NCBI GenBank assembly: GCA_047517485.1
Contig: JAKZSU010000141.1
Location: 1 to 6,573, forward strand
Direction: 5' to 3'
DNA length: 6,573 nucleotides
From: JAKZSU01 sp047517485
GTDB lineage: Bacteria; Pseudomonadota; Alphaproteobacteria; UBA7887
Shown here: one piece after another, positions 4,637-6,573 of the stretch
Position numbering within the stretch: position 1 is the stretch's first letter
How the letters are laid out: every line of letters begins with the position of its first letter
Notes under the pieces: generated by a model
Database searches by the model: none
What the model saw: the letters and a program-made list of their open reading frames with translations, nothing else
Told to the model about the DNA's origin: nothing
Program-made: the position numbers and the translations under genes

Positions 4637-5335
4637 ATGCAAAGTGACGCCAGTACCACGTTGACGCGCTCTCTTGATACGATAAAGCTTTTTTCCGACC
4701 TGACTCCAGAATTGCTTAGCGCGATTGAAGACCGGTGTCGGTGGACGACAGCGCGCCGCGATCAGGTTGTTCTCGCGCGTGACGACCGCTCGCGCAACGT
4801 CTATTTTGTCGCCTCCGGCACGGTTCGCGTTACCGGATTCGGCGAGGAAGGTGGCGAACATGCGCTCGGCGATGTCGCGGCGGGAGAAGTGTTTGGCGAG
4901 CTGACGGCGGTTGATTGCGTCGATTGCTCGGCCCAGGTCGTGGGTGACGAGGACTGCACCATCGGCATTCTCTCGGGGCAGGATTTTCGCGCCATCTTGG
5001 CGGAATTGCCTCAGGTTACCTTGCGCCTGCTCGAGGAGCTGGCGAATTTTGTCCGCAGCGCCGGGGCGGCGAAAAGCGCCGCGCCCATGGTGTCGCCGCG
5101 CCAGCGGGTCTTCGCCGAATTGATCGAGCTCGCGGTGCCCAGTCCGATCGGCGATGGTAGCTGGCTGATCGACACCATGCCCAATCATGACGAGCTTGCC
5201 GGACGATCGAATACCGAAAAGACCGAAGTCGCGATGGCTATCGGCACGTTAGCGCGGGACGGCATCATAGAACGCAAACACAGAACGCTGGTTATCCGCG
5301 ATCACCCTCGCCTGCGTATGCTCGCAAACATGTGA
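4637..5335 (+). CDS. Crp/Fnr-family transcriptional regulator
   Basis: This 232-residue cytoplasmic regulator has the two standard domains. The N-terminal cyclic-nucleotide-binding-like beta-roll (about 17-120) shows LFSDLTPELLSAIE, VYFVASGTVRV and GEVFGEL. A long dimer helix (about 122-142) follows, then a winged helix-turn-helix (about 183-220: HDELAGRSNTEKTEVAMAIGTLARDGIIE, then RTLVIRD). In the phosphate-binding cassette, the Arg-Ser pair that contacts cAMP in E. coli Crp is replaced by Cys97-Ser98, within a CVDC motif (Cys94, Cys97); further Cys are at 34 and 107. Canonical cAMP binding is therefore doubtful. There is no Fnr-type N-terminal cysteine cluster. ATG 4637 has AGGGG at 4628-4632, 4 nt upstream; a TTG at 4574 is open but overlaps the lipoprotein gene and lies before the usual domain start. 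Targets are unknown. Confidence 0.92.
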   Translation: MQSDASTTLTRSLDTIKLFSDLTPELLSAIEDRCRWTTARRDQVVLARDDRSRNVYFVASGTVRVTGFGEEGGEHALGDVAAGEVFGELTAVDCVDCSAQVVGDEDCTIGILSGQDFRAILAELPQVTLRLLEELANFVRSAGAAKSAAPMVSPRQRVFAELIELAVPSPIGDGSWLIDTMPNHDELAGRSNTEKTEVAMAIGTLARDGIIERKHRTLVIRDHPRLRMLANM

Positions 5336-5413
5336 TCTGATTTCGCACGCCTTGACCGCGCACTTTGACCCAAGATGTCCCGGCGGCACGCTGTTACGCG
5401 ACGCTAATCCAGA

Positions 5414-5938
5414 ATGACGAATTTCGAACACGCCGTGCAGGTGATCGCGGTGGCGGTTTTCATCGCCGCCATGTTGCATGGCGCGGCGACGGATCTGGCG
5501 CGCTACGAGATTTCCGACTGGACGTCGATCGCGATCGTCGTGGCCTTTCCGTTTGCCGCCTGGGCCGGCGGCCTGGATTTCGTCGATGGTCTGATTGGTG
5601 TCGCGGTCGGTGCGCTATGCCTGATGGTGGGGATTGGACTATTCGCTCTCAACATGTTTGGCGGCGGCGACGTCAAATTGATGGCGGCCGGTGCGATCTG
5701 GGCCGGGTGGGGTGGATTGCCGTCCTATCTTTTCCTGATCGCGATTGCCGGTGGTGTACTGTCGTTGTTATTGCTAATTTTTCGCCGCCTGCCCTTGCCG
5801 CGCGGATTACAGGCCGTGGGCTGGATTGAATCGCTTCATAATGGCGGCAAGAATGTACCCTATGGCGTCGCGATTACATTCGGGGCGCTAATTTTGTTGC
5901 CGTCATTGCCGGTCGCTAAGCCACTCTTTGCGGTGTAA
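5414..5938 (+). CDS. cpaA: CpaA/TadV-type prepilin peptidase (A24 family)
   Basis: This inner-membrane aspartic peptidase cleaves the leader of Flp-type pilin precursors in the Tad/Cpa tight-adherence pilus system. At 174 residues it has the usual length of the short CpaA/TadV class, which lacks the N-methyltransferase domain of PilD. Both catalytic aspartates are visible: Asp27 in ATDLARYEIS and Asp86 in the GxGD motif FGGGDVKLMA. The conserved C-terminal NVPYGVAI is at 147-154. Membrane segments are apparent at about 7-25, 37-53, 58-81, 102-123 and 150-168. No good Shine-Dalgarno precedes ATG 5414, but the start matches the family's N-terminus. No other pilus gene is in the window; the next identifiable feature is an insertion sequence, so this copy may be an orphan or separated from its cluster. 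In several alphaproteobacteria cpaA is found apart from the main tad operon. Confidence 0.9.
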   Translation: MTNFEHAVQVIAVAVFIAAMLHGAATDLARYEISDWTSIAIVVAFPFAAWAGGLDFVDGLIGVAVGALCLMVGIGLFALNMFGGGDVKLMAAGAIWAGWGGLPSYLFLIAIAGGVLSLLLLIFRRLPLPRGLQAVGWIESLHNGGKNVPYGVAITFGALILLPSLPVAKPLFAV

Positions 5939-6464
5939 ATCATTCCGGTTTTGACATAATTGCCAGGGCTGTTGCGAATATGTCACGGTTATCTTGGACT
6001 TCGTGTTCGGCTCGGGCGCAAGAAGAAAAATATTGAAATCCATGCCGTCGTCGCGATATGGCGCAGAAATCCGGGCGTCTCGAGGCCAAGCGCCGGTTGA
6101 TTCGACATCCAACTGAGCCAAAGGCCAGTGTTATATAGGCTCTGAGTTATCGCGGCTTTGGCCCCTTGAGCGCCAAACTCGATCGTAATAAAATAACTTC
6201 GAATCAATGATTTATGTAAACAATCGCAACCGTAAACGGGAATATAGTCCTGCTTCTTTCGACTCTCCGGCGAAGTTGTTTTCTTCACGACCTCGTCAGG
6301 CGAGCAAGGTGGCATAGATATTTCATTAGGGCGCGCGATTGTGATCATCAGGCGACGACGATATGGACGTTTGGTGGTTTAATGGTGGACGGATCCGAGC
6401 CTCGCGTCCGGGAGGCGACCTGGATCGTGCGACGAGCTATTGTCAAAAGTTGGTGACGCGGGTT
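5939..6464. other. Gene-poor AT-richer stretch between cpaA and the IS
   Basis: I find no supportable gene here. Minus-strand frames at 5989-6348 and 5903-6121 are open but have no ribosome site, no recognisable motif and atypical composition. The stretch is noticeably more AT-rich than the flanking genes, especially about 6180-6350. A weak 6-bp hairpin, TTTGGC/GCCAAA, has no T-tract and is not a convincing terminator for cpaA. The right part (from about 6360) probably includes the non-coding end of the insertion sequence. No Flp pilin gene, the expected CpaA substrate, is recognisable. Confidence 0.5.
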
Positions 6465-6573
6465 TCAGGCGGCGCGTTCGGTTAGCTTTTCTCCGTCCTT
6501 GAATTTGACACCTTGAATGATCGCGGCGATGTGGTGCGAGCCATTCAGGCGGCGCCACTTCTTGCTGGCCGAC
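6439..6573 (-). mobile_element. One end of an IS256-family insertion sequence (partial)
   Basis: The transposase C-terminus ends at 6465 on the minus strand, so the element's transposase-distal end must lie a short way to its left. A plausible terminal region is ATTGTCAAAAGTTGGTGACG (6439-6458), which contains GTCA/TGAC symmetry. The exact boundary, the inverted repeat and the target duplication cannot be confirmed because the other end is outside the window. The left coordinate given is a guess. Confidence 0.4.
6465..6573 (-). CDS. IS256-family (mutator-type) transposase, C-terminal fragment
   Basis: The last 35 codons of a gene running leftwards from beyond the window edge read SASKKWRRLNGSHHIAAIIQ followed by GVKFKDGEKLTERAA and TGA (6465-6467). 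The pattern K-x-W-R-x-L-x-G, then a short hydrophobic helix, then GVKFxDG, is characteristic of the extreme C-terminus of IS256-family DDE transposases, which cut and rejoin the element's ends. The catalytic residues lie outside the window, so whether the copy is intact cannot be judged. The frame and stop look normal. Confidence 0.75.
   Translation of the reverse strand, partial: SASKKWRRLNGSHHIAAIIQGVKFKDGEKLTERAA

Overview
The window looks like a piece of an alphaproteobacterial chromosome. The genes are GC-rich (CGC/GCC/GGC codon style), carry a CpaA-type prepilin peptidase of the Caulobacter/Rhizobiales/Rhodospirillales kind, and sit beside an IS256-type transposase tail. Genus cannot be assigned from sequence alone.

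Layout, left to right on the + strand unless stated. Positions 1-271 hold no recognisable gene. A TetR-family repressor follows (272-910). Next is what reads as a periplasmic redox-stress module: a di-heme cytochrome c peroxidase-like protein (1001-2107), an ECF sigma factor broken by an in-frame TAG (2188-2685), and a one-transmembrane anti-sigma factor translationally coupled to it (2682-3245). A 267-bp, highly symmetric palindromic element (3243-3509) separates this module from a convergent histidine phosphatase (3507-4214, minus strand). Beyond a short divergent spacer come a small lipoprotein (4362-4589), a Crp/Fnr-family regulator (4637-5335) and a lone CpaA prepilin peptidase (5414-5938). 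A gene-poor, more AT-rich stretch (5939-6464) then leads into the C-terminal end of an IS256-family transposase (minus strand, running off the window).

Two things stand out. First, the peroxidase/sigma module appears to be decaying by point mutation. The peroxidase's second heme motif reads CxxGH instead of CxxCH, and its best-placed start codon is ATA rather than ATG. The sigma factor has TAG where the family normally has an aromatic or hydrophobic residue, most simply a former TGG. Only the anti-sigma gene looks intact. Sequencing or assembly error is the main alternative.

Second, the 267-bp element is built as 34+21+54+21+7+21+54+21+34. It has near-perfect 34-bp terminal inverted repeats enclosing two 96-nt hairpins. 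Their 54-nt loops are related to each other in inverted orientation, while their 21-bp stems have unrelated sequences that still pair. Its ends are TA, and removing one copy plus one TA restores valid stop codons for both flanking convergent genes. This suggests a MITE-like element that inserted at a TA dinucleotide without damaging either gene.
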